64,000 bases of DNA, taken from assembly GCA_036937835.1 (NCBI GenBank), contig CM072863.1, forward strand, positions 22,101,501-22,165,500. Reading direction: 5' to 3'. The notes beneath the pieces were generated by a model. The model made no database searches, was not told the DNA's origin, and saw only the letters and a list, made by a program, of their open reading frames with translations. Source of the DNA: Pampus argenteus. Taxonomy: Eukaryota > Chordata > Actinopteri > Scombriformes > Stromateidae. Made by a program: the position numbers and the translations under genes. Positions 23,601 to 33,598 of this stretch are shown in pieces; within the stretch, counting starts at the first letter, position 1, and the number at the start of each line of letters is the position of its first letter.

Positions 23601-26600
23601 TACTTCCCCTTTAAAGTAAAACACAGGATTTAGTGAAACAACAATAATTATTTATTACAAATTTAGGAACGGGATGATTAAATGAGTCAAATAGTTCACT
23701 GTGACCTTTAAATATGCATTCAAATAAACAAGTAACTTAAATGCCCACACTCACACACACATTCACGCAGGGCTATTAACGATACACGTTGCAGGCCTGG
23801 TCGAAGCTTGTGTGCGTGGAGGCCGAAAACGAATGGCCGTTTCACTGGGTTTTAACCAGCATAAATAAAAGCACGTGCAAAGGTTATTATTGTACTCACG
23901 AGTCCAGCAACAGTCAGAGATTAAGATGAAAAACAGTCAAAAGGCAAGGTGCAGCGTGCAGCAACACGGCGCGTTGAGCCACACCCAAGTACAGCAGCTA
24001 GTCTCCCTCCAAAGGCCCAGGGCTCTCCCGGTCCTCGCTCTCTCCCTCTTAGGGTAAATGTCCGGTCCTGAATCACATATTTCCTCTTAGTAACTTAGTT
24101 ACAGCCTTATTCATGGCGAAAAACCAACAGTAAGTCCTAAACAAATTAGCATTTGCTAACTGCAATGCAGAATTAAACAATGTAATAGCCTATGAGCAGG
24201 CCAAGCTAAAGGCTAGCAGCGATTAGCAATTTAGCTCGTTTTTAACACATTACAATTATACAACAGTACCGAGTACATTTAAACACATGAATTTACCTCT
24301 GGCAGCTTCTCAGAGTTCTGCTACATAAACCATGGGACAACTCTCCGTCAGTCTAGGGAGTTAGGAGTATTTTTCAGTTGGTGGCTATCCAGCTCGGACG
24401 CCGATAAGGCAACCTATACTGTCGCTAATGTACTGCGGCACGTCGGTGATGCTAAAGCCCTCCTACCTAAACAAGGTGAGGACAGGATTGGCTACGGCTA
24501 CATTAATCAAAGATGAGAGATTAGAGAGATGCTTCACTACCCCACAAACAAATGTGGTCTCCTAGCTTTTATGCTGACAATCAATAACAATAAAATATGG
24601 ATTTTAACTAACTAACTAACACCCTTTTATCTCTGACTTTTAACTGTATATGAAAGTACTTTTTTAAACATATTTACACACATGAACTATTATTTATTAC
24701 CAACACAAACATTTTAACATCTGTATATAAATGAATGAAAATAATATAAATAATAGCCACAGGGCTACAATCTCCCCTTTCTAAAAGGTGTTGATGTCCT
24801 CATCACACAAGTTTACATCTGTCACATCTGGTATATGTCAATATCAAGGTCTGGCATGTATGCTACAGACTAGGGTCATATATATGCGTTTGTGTCATCA
24901 TACATTATCCCAACTTTGACAAAGCAATGGGGGGTCTCTTTTGATGATGATTTTCAATCCTCTATGTACAACTACCATAGGTTTATTGATGGAATGGCCA
25001 GGTCTATCATAGCTTAACCGCACGACTGGCTTCACTTGTCTTCGGGCGGGACGGTTACAAACAGGTTCTGCACTACTTTGGGACTGACTAGTAGAGGGGA
25101 GCTCTCCCTCTTCTAGACCTGTGTACACCACAGTGTCCTTTGGCAATTGCTGAATTTGTTCTGCGTCTTGTCCTTCTGGGATTGCACCCACACCCTCCTC
25201 AGTATCCACATCAATGTCCTCTTCAACAATGTTATGCTGAGTTAGTGCATTTTCCAGGGGAACATCTCTACTGAAGTGATCCGCCAGCAGATCCAGGGCC
25301 AGTAAGATGTCCTCCCTCCGGTCAGCAGGAAGGTTCCAGTTTTCCTCCTCGTCTTCCGAGTGTTCTTCCTGGTTTGGATTTTCAATTGACTTTTCCTTTT
25401 GATGTAATCGTGTCATAGGCCTCTGTGGTAGCTGCTTCACCTCCAAATCTGAGGGAAACCGGACCAGATACCCTATGGGTAAAAGGTGGTCCCGATGCAG
25501 AGTCTTGACCATGCCTCTTCCCTTTTCAGGTTTAACTCTGTACACCGGTAAGTCTGGCAATTTTTCGACAACAACATAAGGGTCAGAGTGCCATTTGTCG
25601 CCAAGCTTGTGCTTTCCAGGCAAGCCCAGAGCTCGTACGAGCACACGATCTCCTTTCTCCAACACTTGGTCTCTCACCCTGTTGTCATAGTACCTCTTGT
25701 TCTTGTCATGTGACTTATTAGCAACAGTCACTGCTAACTCGTATGCCTTTTTTAGGTCACTTTTCAGTTTGTCAACGTACTGTAAGTAGTCACTACAGTT
25801 GTCACCATCTGGAGAAGTTCCAAAACACAGATCAATGGGCAGACGAGCTTCACGCCCAAACATTAAGTAATATGGAGAGTAGCCTGTCGCATCGTTACGG
25901 GTACAGTTGTAGGCGTGGACGAGCGAACTGACATATTGGCTCCATTTCTGTTTCTGACTTGGTTGAAGAGTACCGAGCATAGACAAGAGCGTTCGGTTAA
26001 AACGCTCTGGCTGCGGGTCACCTTGGGGGTGATATGGACTCGTTCGGGATTTTTTGATGCCTAACATTCCCAAGAGCTCTTTGATGAGACGACTCTCGAA
26101 GTCACGCCCTTGGTCAGAATGAATTCTGGATGGCAGACCATAATGCACAAAAAATTTCTCAACCAGCACCTTGGCGACGGTGGTTGCTTTTTGATCTTTG
26201 GTCACATAAGCCTGTGCATATCGGGTAAAGTGGTCTGTTACCACAAGAACGTTGATCATACCCTTTGAATCAGGCTCTATAGACAGAAAGTCTATACACA
26301 CCAAGTCGAGGGGTCCACTGCTGGTTATCTGTTTCAAAAGTGCGGCCCTGTGAGGAAGCGTTTTACGAGCAACACATCGACCACAGTTCTTGATGTACTG
26401 GGAAATGTCAGAGGCCATTTTTGGCCAATAAAATCGGTCTTTTACCAGGTCAGTGATGCGGTCAACTCCCAGGTGGCCGGAATCATCATGAACAGACTTA
26501 AGCACTTTAATACGATGTTCACTGGGCAGGACTAGTTGGAACGTCTGGCCACCCACTGGTCTGGTGGTTTTCCTGTATAACAGGCCTGACTTTATCAGAA

Positions 26601-29600
26601 ACCTGCTGCTTTCTCGTTGCAGCAAAGCAACATCTGGAGAGTGGCTTTGGGAGGTCGGAGGCCAGATTCCACTTTGTACAGCTTGTTTGGCGACACCGAT
26701 GTCGGGGTCCCTGTCTTGTGCTTTGCGTAGCTCCTCGTTACTTAGCTGTTCCAAAGGACTCACCCCGAGTGACACGGATAAAGCATAAGCAGGGGGGATG
26801 ACAGTGGGGGGAACTCCCAGCTGGTCTATGAGACGGTTGGGTAGCTCAGATGATTGCATGACACTAAATGGGCGACACAGAGCTTTGACACCTGATTGAG
26901 GGATGTGTCTCCATCCATCATCCTCTTCCACAGCGTTCCTAGACAACCAGTCGGCATCCACATTTTCTCTGCCAGGCTTGTACTTAATGTCAAAGTCGTA
27001 GGTAGTTAAGCTAGCTAACCATCTATGGCCTGTAGCGCTCAACTTGGCTGTGGTGAGAACATAGGTGAGCGGATTGTTGTCGGTTCTCACTGTGAATCTG
27101 GCACCATAGAGATAATCGTGGAACTTATCCACTACGGCCCACTTCAAGGCCAGAAACTCAAGTTGGTGGACTGGGTAGTTCTTCTCTGATTGGCATAACT
27201 TACGGCTAGCAAATGCCACAGGTCGCAACCCTTCAGGGTATTCTTGATTGAGGACCGCTCCAAGCCCGTCCATGCTGGCATCCACATGTAGGATGTAAGG
27301 CTTGGTTGCATCGGCAAAAGCTAACACAGGAGCACTGGTAAGACACTGGATGATTTGGCGAAAAGCATCAGCACAGGCTGGGGTCCAGCGCTCACCAAAG
27401 GGCTCAGATGGTCGAAAATAGTCATTAACATGGGATTTGGCGGGTTTCGTTCCTTTCCTCACAGGAGGGTATCCCTTCGTTAAATCAGTGAGAGGGCGAA
27501 CTATGGCTGAGTAGTTCTTGATGAACTTACGATAATAGCCACAGAACCCTAGAAAGGACTGCAGCGACTTCAAGTGAGTGGGTGGTTGCCACTGGGCTAC
27601 AGCCTTGATTTTGTCGGGGTCGGTCGCAATACCGGCGGCGGACACAATATGTCCCACGTACTTTACTTCTGGCTGGCAAAACTGACACTTATCCAGCGAA
27701 AGTTTCAAGCCGACCTCTGCCAGTCGGTCAAGTACGCGTAGGAGACGCTCTTCATGTTCTTCCAGAGTGCGACCAAACACAATGAGGTCGTCAAGGTAAA
27801 CTAGACACTGAAGGAGGTTCATATCTCCCACTGCCTTTTCCATCAATCGCTGGAACGTGGCAGGGGCTCCGGTGATGCCTTGGGGCATCCGCTCGAACTG
27901 ATAAAACCCAAGCGGGCAGATGAACGCTGTTTTTTCCTTGTCCTCCTCAGACATTGCGATTTGATAGTAGCCAGAGCGAAGATCGAGCACCGAAAACCAA
28001 CGGCTTCCTGTAAGGCTGGCCAAAGCATCATCAATCCGAGGAAGGGTGTATTGGTCAGGTATGGTATTCAGATTAAGGGTGCGATAATCAATGCACATTC
28101 TTATCTTACCATTCTTCTTCCTAGCTATCACGATGGGAGAGGCGTATGGGCTACGGGATTCCTTGATAATCCCTGCAGCAAGGAGCTCCTGTAGATGTTT
28201 ACGGACATCATCGATTTCTGCTGGAGCAAGACGCCTGACTCTCTCTCGGAAAGGGCTAGGGTCTTTCAGCCTAATACAGTGCTCCACTCCTTTCGCCAAA
28301 CCTACATCCCACTCGGATAAGGAGAAAACCTGAGGCCGATCAGCCAACTTTTGGGCCAGTCGGGTTTTCCAAGTCTCTGGAAGAGGAGAGTCACCAAAAT
28401 TAAAGATAGCAGGGTCAAGTGTGCTAGATGGGGTCTCTGCCTGCTGCAGCTGGGTGACCACTTCTGCTTTGTGCACATAGGCGATCAGTGTTCCTTTGGG
28501 GATGGCTTTTGGTTTGGCAGACTCATTTTTCAACAATACAAAGAATCTGTTGCAATCCATCTCTGTGGAGAGTAGGACGCAGGAGGGCATTAACACTCCA
28601 GCTGGAAGAGCTCCGTTGGAAGGAGTCTCTACCACGAGGATGCTATCTTCGAGTTTCTCATTACACAACACTTTACAAATAGCTGAACGCTCACTACCAG
28701 GAGGTACAGTAAGAGGTCCAGGTCCACTCCACTTAACTACAGCCAGGGGAACACTATGAGGGAGTAGTGACTTAGACTTGGTAGGTAAATGTGTACTTAC
28801 CCGCATGGTTCGAGCTAACTTGGGGTCACCTTGAACTCCACCCGACTGTGGGGCATGACTGAATGCTCGGGCATTGGTGCCAATAATGAGTGGCAGCTTT
28901 TCAGGGCTATTACCTTCTGGGCAGACTAAAACAAGCACCACCTTAGGCTCAGTCTGATCTCCATCTTCGAGAAACTGTATCTCAGCTGCAATGTAGCCTT
29001 TATAGGGGTAACTAACCTGACTTAGGCCCCATAGCTCCAGGCTTGAAATGGAGTAAAGTGGTAGGTGGGACAAGTGCCTGTTATAGTAATCCTCAAAAAC
29101 AATTGAGACATTAGAGCCACCATCCATTAAAGCGTCACATGTGTGTCCTTCAATTAGGACTTTCCCAATGCTAGATTCACCCACTAAGCCTTCAGGGATG
29201 TCTGTTGGCACGCTTAACTCTAGGGAACTACTTTTGAGTTGGCCTACATGTCCTGTTGGTCTAGGGGAATTTGTTGGGGTACTCTTCTGTGTTTGTTTGA
29301 GCTTTTGGTTGTTTCTGATTAGCTTGCTTATTACTTTGGAGGGGTTGTCAGTGCCACTGCAGTTTTTGGTGATGTGGCCATCCTCACCACATCGGTAGCA
29401 AAATACACTCTGTCCATCTAACGTGTTATTGCTTTTTCTGGGTTTAAAGGGCTGCTTTGCTCTAAACCTTTGGTGGTCCCTTTCGGGTGTTATTGGGGTC
29501 TCATGCATGGCTGCTTGCTCTCTGAGCTGATTTAACAGTTGCAAACTAGCCACTTGTTCCTTCAGTGACTGCACTTCAGGATCAATGTGTAACACTGAGG

Positions 29601-32600
29601 GTCTCTCTTTGACTGATAGCTGCTGTACTTTAGCTTCTAAAGCTTTAACTTGAGCCTTAAGAACATCTACCTCAGCAGAGTGGGCTGTACTCTCTTCTGC
29701 TGCACGCACTGTGTGCGCACTTGTGCTGAGATTTCGTCTAGTAACCTTCTGATCTTCCTCTACTCTAATCTCACTCAGTAACTCCATAAAAGAGGGGGGG
29801 TTCCTTACCCTCTCTTTTAAGCGCAACTGGAGTAGCAGGATGTCAGATTCTGATGCGGCACCTCTTAATAGTTGCTCCACCCGTGCTCGATCTCTGGACG
29901 TAGGGGGAAGTCCTCCTTTCTGGACTGCTTTTGACAACGCCTTTTCTAATCTCCTCAGGTAATCTGATAGCCTCTCACCAGACTTCTGTTGCATGGATCG
30001 GAATGCGAAATAAAAATCTTCACCGGACTTGTTGATCCCAAATGCATTTTCCAGGGCTGCTAAATAATCTTCTGGACGTGCATCTGCATCGTTGTACCGC
30101 ACAGCCTGGATAATCTCAAATGCGGGGCCCTTTACACTTTCAACAATCCTTTTCTTTTTCTCTTTTCCAGAACCGTCACACTCGTCCAGCATTAACTGTG
30201 CCTGCTCTAGCCAGTTTTCAAGGGTCTCCTCCCCTGCAGGTGTGGGCCTCACTCCTGAAAAAACACGTAACCTGCGGAAAGCATTGTTTTCTTGTGGGGG
30301 TCGCATTGTTTTTTCCAGCAACTCTCCCACAGCACGAATGATGGCAGTTGGGTCTGACTGTGTGGGTGTGCTTTGTTCAAGTAATGGTTGGAGATCATTT
30401 AGTGATCTACCTTCACTTTGGAGTAAGTTCAGCACTTTCAAGGTGAAGTCATCAGGCGACGAGGTGGCATGTGTGAGAAGGGTCACTTTCCATGGGGTTC
30501 CACCATGAAGGGGGTAGATCTCAGGGGGAACTATTTTGGGGTCAATTGGGTTTTGGCACTCACAGAGTATCATGTCTTGCTGTAGCTGTGAGACTAGTTG
30601 TTTAGATTTATAGCGAACTCGGCCAAGTACTTTTACAGCCTCCAGTGACTCTGTTATATCAGCTACAACTACATCTGTTGGTACATTACTCAGTATCAAA
30701 GCATTGGCTGGATCTACTTTTACATCTTCACACCATGTCCTTAGCTCTGCTAGTAACTGGGGGTTGGATGAGTGAGCCATCATTGTATGTGAGTTATGAT
30801 CTCAATTACTTAAATTTAATCGGTCATACGGTGAACTGATCCCAGCGGTGCCTCCATTTATGTAACCCCAGTCCCATGTAGCTAGGAAATATTAACTGAT
30901 AACTAATTGGGGTGTTGTAGTACAGTGGGACGGGGCCTGAGTTCGTCTGGTGATGGCGCTACCTGTGATAAATGGGGTACGAAATAATATGGCGGTGCCT
31001 CCAATAACATTAAGAAGTAACACAAAGTGGTACTTCCCCTTTAAAGTAAAACACAGGATTTAGTGAAACAACAATAATTATTTATTACAAATTTAGGAAC
31101 GGGATGATTAAATGAGTCAAATAGTTCACTGTGACCTTTAAATATGCATTCAAATAAACAAGTAACTTAAATGCCCACACTCACACACACATTCACGCAG
31201 GGCTATTAACGATACACGTTGCAGGCCTGGTCGAAGCTTGTGTGCGTGGAGGCCGAAAACGAATGGCCGTTTCACTGGGTTTTAACCAGCATAAATAAAA
31301 GCACGTGCAAAGGTTATTATTGTACTCACGAGTCCAGCAACAGTCAGAGATTAAGATGAAAAACAGTCAAAAGGCAAGGTGCAGCGTGCAGCAACACGGC
31401 GCGTTGAGCCACACCCAAGTACAGCAGCTAGTCTCCCTCCAAAGGCCCAGGGCTCTCCCGGTCCTCGCTCTCTCCCTCTTAGGGTAAATGTCCGGTCCTG
31501 AATCACATATTTCCTCTTAGTAACTTAGTTACAGCCTTATTCATGGCGAAAAACCAACAGTAAGTCCTAAACAAATTAGCATTTGCTAACTGCAATGCAG
31601 AATTAAACAATGTAATAGCCTATGAGCAGGCCAAGCTAAAGGCTAGCAGCGATTAGCAATTTAGCTCGTTTTTAACACATTACAATTATACAACAGTACC
31701 GAGTACATTTAAACACATGAATTTACCTCTGGCAGCTTCTCAGAGTTCTGCTACATAAACCATGGGACAACTCTCCGTCAGTCTAGGGAGTTAGGAGTAT
31801 TTTTCAGTTGGTGGCTATCCAGCTCGGACGCCGATAAGGCAACCTATACTGTCGCTAATGTACTGCGGCACGTCGGTGATGCTAAAGCCCTCCTACCTAA
31901 ACAAGGTGAGGACAGGATTGGCTACGGCTACATTAATCAAAGATGAGAGATTAGAGAGATGCTTCACTACCCCACAAACAAATGTGGTCTCCTAGCTTTT
32001 ATGCTGACAATCAATAACAATAAAATATGGATTTTAACTAACTAACTAACACCCTTTTATCTCTGACTTTTAACTGTATATGAAAGTACTTTTTTAAACA
32101 TATTTACACACATGAACTATTATTTATTACCAACACAAACATTTTAACATCTGTATATAAATGAATGAAAATAATATAAATAATAGCCACAGGGCTACAC
32201 CTCTTTATAACAAAATGTTTTTTCAGCATGTGACAAAAATAAGTATACTCGTATGTATAGTGACTAACCAGTAAGAACGCAACAGGAAATGACGACAGCC
32301 TGTTAAACTAGAACAGACATATTGAACTCTAACAAAAAGCGTGTAGATATGCTGTCAGTACATCTGGTTGATGGCTGACTTTAAAGATTTGGGTTAAAAA
32401 AAACTCTGCTCATCGAATAGCTTTTCCATGCTCATGAACATTTTTCCTCCCTTGCAGATATATTTCCCGCTCCCTCACTTGTCTAGTTTTTCTCTCTAAA
32501 TCTGCCTGAATAATCTCACTGTGCCAGACAGATTTGATCAGAGCACAAATAAAACCTGCCTTGGCAGCCAGAGACACCGACTTAAAGTATTATCATGTCT

Positions 32601-33275
32601 GTTTTTACAGGCTTTTGCTAACTTTATCGTGTGATGGAAGATTTTTCTTGATTTCGTCATTTCTAGTTGGTTGCAGAGCTTAAGATGAATTGCTATTTTA
32701 AAATTTAGATTTATTTTTTCTGTCTGTGATGCATGCTGTGAATTTATTAGCTAAAGTCCCAGCATTGCTGATTCATTATGTTAATGTATGATGGTGATAA
32801 TTGCGGCACATTAAGCTGCACAAGTGCATCTTGTTTGATGTTTTACATTGCTTGTATTTCCATTTTGGAACAAAGATTGGCCCACATATCTTCGTCTTAA
32901 ATGAAGACAGCGCACCGTTAATGCAACCATGTGCAAATATAATCTGGTCTTTTTACTGGTTCTTGTTTCCTGAAAGCATCTTCTGACTAAGATGATCATA
33001 AATCCATCTGACGAACCTTTTAAGATAAAGAGGTGTTGCCCAAAAACATCATAACTGAACACTCTATTACAAAATACTTAAACTTTTAAGATTGATAGGC
33101 AATTTTATGGATTTGAACATGAAACTGCAATATCAGTAAGTTTTGTTGTTTAATGTTAAATGTATTCCTGAAAGCGCCCTGCCTGACTTGTCTCTAACCC
33201 TCTCAGGTCTTCACCACTTTGGACGTGACTAAGAGCTCCGGTGGAGACATCACCCAGTCTGGTTGCTGAGGTTAA
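14693..33275 (+). CDS. txnrd3: Thioredoxin-glutathione reductase-type thioredoxin reductase (selenoprotein), 16 coding exons
   Basis: Exons: 14693-14809, 15411-15471, 16371-16480, 16903-17010, 17142-17214, 17332-17451, 17598-17740, 18118-18233, 18579-18804, 19116-19208, 19487-19563, 20760-20916, 22004-22111, 22922-23017, 23157-23291, 33207-33275. All frames join, giving 602 residues. Residues 1-100 are a glutaredoxin domain with a dithiol CPYC site (34-37). Then come the FAD-binding GGGSGG (122-127), the redox-active CVNVGC (162-167), the NADPH-domain GASYVALE (300-307), the HPTCAE catalytic His575/Glu580, and the C-terminal Gly-Cys-Sec-Gly with UGA as Sec601. It is an NADPH-dependent flavoenzyme that reduces thioredoxin; the Grx fusion defines the TXNRD3/TGR form, although TXNRD1 splice forms can also carry one. 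The start is the first ATG of the Grx exon. The last intron (9.9 kb) holds a gypsy element in antisense. Confidence 0.95.
21190..21690 (+). pseudogene. Decayed Tc1/mariner transposase relic
   Basis: Scattered across frames are strings diagnostic of Tc1-like transposases: ELSKDVRNKI (about 21258-21290), SLYGRRPKRKLLL (about 21550-21590, the GLYGRxxRRKP motif) and KHGGGSVL (about 21636-21660). Many stops and frameshifts lie between them, and most of the DDE core is gone. It sits in the txnrd3 intron between exons 12 and 13. I could not define terminal repeats. Confidence 0.75.
23431..24769 (-). repeat. 3' LTR of the gypsy element
   Basis: This LTR is 1339 bp and, read on the minus strand, begins TGTAGCCC and ends GGGTTACA. 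It is indistinguishable by eye from the LTR at 30861-32199. A 60-codon plus-strand frame inside it occurs in both LTRs and is not a gene. Confidence 0.95.
24770..24781 (-). other. Polypurine tract of the gypsy element
   Basis: On the minus strand GAAAGGGGAGAT lies immediately upstream of the 3' LTR. This is the expected position and composition for the plus-strand DNA synthesis primer. Confidence 0.85.
24898..30783 (-). CDS. Gag-Pol polyprotein of a Ty3/gypsy element, 1961 aa, intact
   Basis: Gag and pol are fused in one frame. Residues 1-130 resemble the N-terminal domain of PNMA (paraneoplastic Ma) proteins, with an LRTWCEDVKVD start, NVPTD loop, VLGRVRYKSKQL and a GGTPWKV end. The capsid-like part is about 165-345, a coiled-coil about 370-420, and a CCHC zinc knuckle lies at 462-475. 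A retropepsin-like active site reads ALMDGGSNVS (D554), with Gly where Thr/Ser is usual. RT carries YLDD at 996-999; RNase H has D1168, E1209 and D1235. Integrase has the HHCC finger (H1432, H1437, C1467, C1470) and D1498, D1557, E1593 with DX35E spacing. A GPY/F-like region follows, then an acidic tail. No chromodomain is seen. All catalytic residues outside the protease oddity are present. Confidence 0.95.
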   Translation of the reverse strand: MMAHSSNPQLLAELRTWCEDVKVDPANALILSNVPTDVVVADITESLEAVKVLGRVRYKSKQLVSQLQQDMILCECQNPIDPKIVPPEIYPLHGGTPWKVTLLTHATSSPDDFTLKVLNLLQSEGRSLNDLQPLLEQSTPTQSDPTAIIRAVGELLEKTMRPPQENNAFRRLRVFSGVRPTPAGEETLENWLEQAQLMLDECDGSGKEKKKRIVESVKGPAFEIIQAVRYNDADARPEDYLAALENAFGINKSGEDFYFAFRSMQQKSGERLSDYLRRLEKALSKAVQKGGLPPTSRDRARVEQLLRGAASESDILLLQLRLKERVRNPPSFMELLSEIRVEEDQKVTRRNLSTSAHTVRAAEESTAHSAEVDVLKAQVKALEAKVQQLSVKERPSVLHIDPEVQSLKEQVASLQLLNQLREQAAMHETPITPERDHQRFRAKQPFKPRKSNNTLDGQSVFCYRCGEDGHITKNCSGTDNPSKVISKLIRNNQKLKQTQKSTPTNSPRPTGHVGQLKSSSLELSVPTDIPEGLVGESSIGKVLIEGHTCDALMDGGSNVSIVFEDYYNRHLSHLPLYSISSLELWGLSQVSYPYKGYIAAEIQFLEDGDQTEPKVVLVLVCPEGNSPEKLPLIIGTNARAFSHAPQSGGVQGDPKLARTMRVSTHLPTKSKSLLPHSVPLAVVKWSGPGPLTVPPGSERSAICKVLCNEKLEDSILVVETPSNGALPAGVLMPSCVLLSTEMDCNRFFVLLKNESAKPKAIPKGTLIAYVHKAEVVTQLQQAETPSSTLDPAIFNFGDSPLPETWKTRLAQKLADRPQVFSLSEWDVGLAKGVEHCIRLKDPSPFRERVRRLAPAEIDDVRKHLQELLAAGIIKESRSPYASPIVIARKKNGKIRMCIDYRTLNLNTIPDQYTLPRIDDALASLTGSRWFSVLDLRSGYYQIAMSEEDKEKTAFICPLGFYQFERMPQGITGAPATFQRLMEKAVGDMNLLQCLVYLDDLIVFGRTLEEHEERLLRVLDRLAEVGLKLSLDKCQFCQPEVKYVGHIVSAAGIATDPDKIKAVAQWQPPTHLKSLQSFLGFCGYYRKFIKNYSAIVRPLTDLTKGYPPVRKGTKPAKSHVNDYFRPSEPFGERWTPACADAFRQIIQCLTSAPVLAFADATKPYILHVDASMDGLGAVLNQEYPEGLRPVAFASRKLCQSEKNYPVHQLEFLALKWAVVDKFHDYLYGARFTVRTDNNPLTYVLTTAKLSATGHRWLASLTTYDFDIKYKPGRENVDADWLSRNAVEEDDGWRHIPQSGVKALCRPFSVMQSSELPNRLIDQLGVPPTVIPPAYALSVSLGVSPLEQLSNEELRKAQDRDPDIGVAKQAVQSGIWPPTSQSHSPDVALLQRESSRFLIKSGLLYRKTTRPVGGQTFQLVLPSEHRIKVLKSVHDDSGHLGVDRITDLVKDRFYWPKMASDISQYIKNCGRCVARKTLPHRAALLKQITSSGPLDLVCIDFLSIEPDSKGMINVLVVTDHFTRYAQAYVTKDQKATTVAKVLVEKFFVHYGLPSRIHSDQGRDFESRLIKELLGMLGIKKSRTSPYHPQGDPQPERFNRTLLSMLGTLQPSQKQKWSQYVSSLVHAYNCTRNDATGYSPYYLMFGREARLPIDLCFGTSPDGDNCSDYLQYVDKLKSDLKKAYELAVTVANKSHDKNKRYYDNRVRDQVLEKGDRVLVRALGLPGKHKLGDKWHSDPYVVVEKLPDLPVYRVKPEKGRGMVKTLHRDHLLPIGYLVRFPSDLEVKQLPQRPMTRLHQKEKSIENPNQEEHSEDEEENWNLPADRREDILLALDLLADHFSRDVPLENALTQHNIVEEDIDVDTEEGVGAIPEGQDAEQIQQLPKDTVVYTGLEEGELPSTSQSQSSAEPVCNRPARRQVKPVVRLSYDRPGHSINKPMVVVHRGLKIIIKRDPPLLCQSWDNV
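30839..30856 (-). other. Primer-binding site complementary to tRNA-Thr
   Basis: Four bases inside the 5' LTR the minus strand reads TGGAGGCACCGCTGGGAT. Its complement, ATCCCAGCGGTGCCTCCA, equals the 3' end with CCA of a vertebrate tRNA-Thr as I recall that sequence. The position is typical of an LTR-retrotransposon primer site. Confidence 0.75.
30861..32199 (-). repeat. 5' LTR of the gypsy element
   Basis: This LTR is 1339 bp and would carry the promoter for the element on the minus strand. Line-by-line reading found it identical to the 3' LTR. The boundary after position 32199 is fixed by the TSD CCTC. Confidence 0.95.
33267..33269 (+). other. txnrd3: In-frame TGA selenocysteine codon (Sec601)
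   Basis: The last exon reads GGT TGC TGA GGT TAA, i.e. Gly-Cys-Sec-Gly-stop, the invariant C-terminal redox tail of animal thioredoxin reductases. A standard gene finder would stop at the TGA and lose two residues and the catalytic Sec. Confidence 0.95.
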
Positions 33276-33598
33276 ACCCTGCTCGTTTAGCGGGCTGCCC
33301 TCATATTAAACTTGCACCTCTCATCTTAGTTCCCAGTTGACCTCAAGCTCACCGTCGCCTCCAGGGCAGTTGTTTCTCAGGACAAACCTAACGTGGCGGC
33401 CAGCGACTCGCTGGGAGCTTGAAGATGACAGAAGGAAGCCGGGGTCTGTGGCTCTGGCTGAGGTCATTTGATATGAGGGCAGCCTACTGAACAGCGGGGT
33501 TACTCTGCTGATATTACTGGGCTCCATCAGCGTGTCCTTCTCAGAGGAGCACCAGCACACACTGTACCGCTGTGTATGTGTGTGTATCTGGGCTGTTT

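Larger units (their letters stand above)
23427..32203 (-). mobile_element. Full-length Ty3/gypsy LTR retrotransposon, PNMA-type gag
   Basis: The element is 23431-32199 (8769 bp), flanked by the 4-bp duplication CCTC (23427-23430, 32200-32203). The order on the minus strand is 5' LTR (32199-30861), primer-binding site, a single long gag-pol frame (30783-24898), polypurine tract, and 3' LTR (24769-23431). The LTRs start TG, end CA, have equal length and show no difference that I could find by eye. With an uninterrupted 1961-codon frame this indicates a young, possibly active copy. It lies in the last intron of txnrd3 in antisense orientation. No envelope-like frame is present. Confidence 0.95.

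Noticed and set aside
23875..24057. A 60-codon frame present in both LTRs (also 31305-31487)
   Set aside because: It is duplicated only because the LTRs are identical. It is antisense to the element and has no domain.
24898..30783. Endogenous retrovirus with envelope
   Set aside because: No envelope-like frame follows pol. The domain order and PNMA-type gag place it with Ty3/gypsy retrotransposons.
33399..33470. Alternative SECIS starting at ATGAC near 33424
   Set aside because: The AA comes only about 7 nt after the quartet and the flanks do not pair well. The hairpin at 33599-33647 fits better.
33485..33515. Another ATGA...AA...TGA pattern in the txnrd3 3' UTR
   Set aside because: Spacing is plausible, but only four base pairs (GCAG/CTGC) form next to the core. 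Kept as a fallback only.
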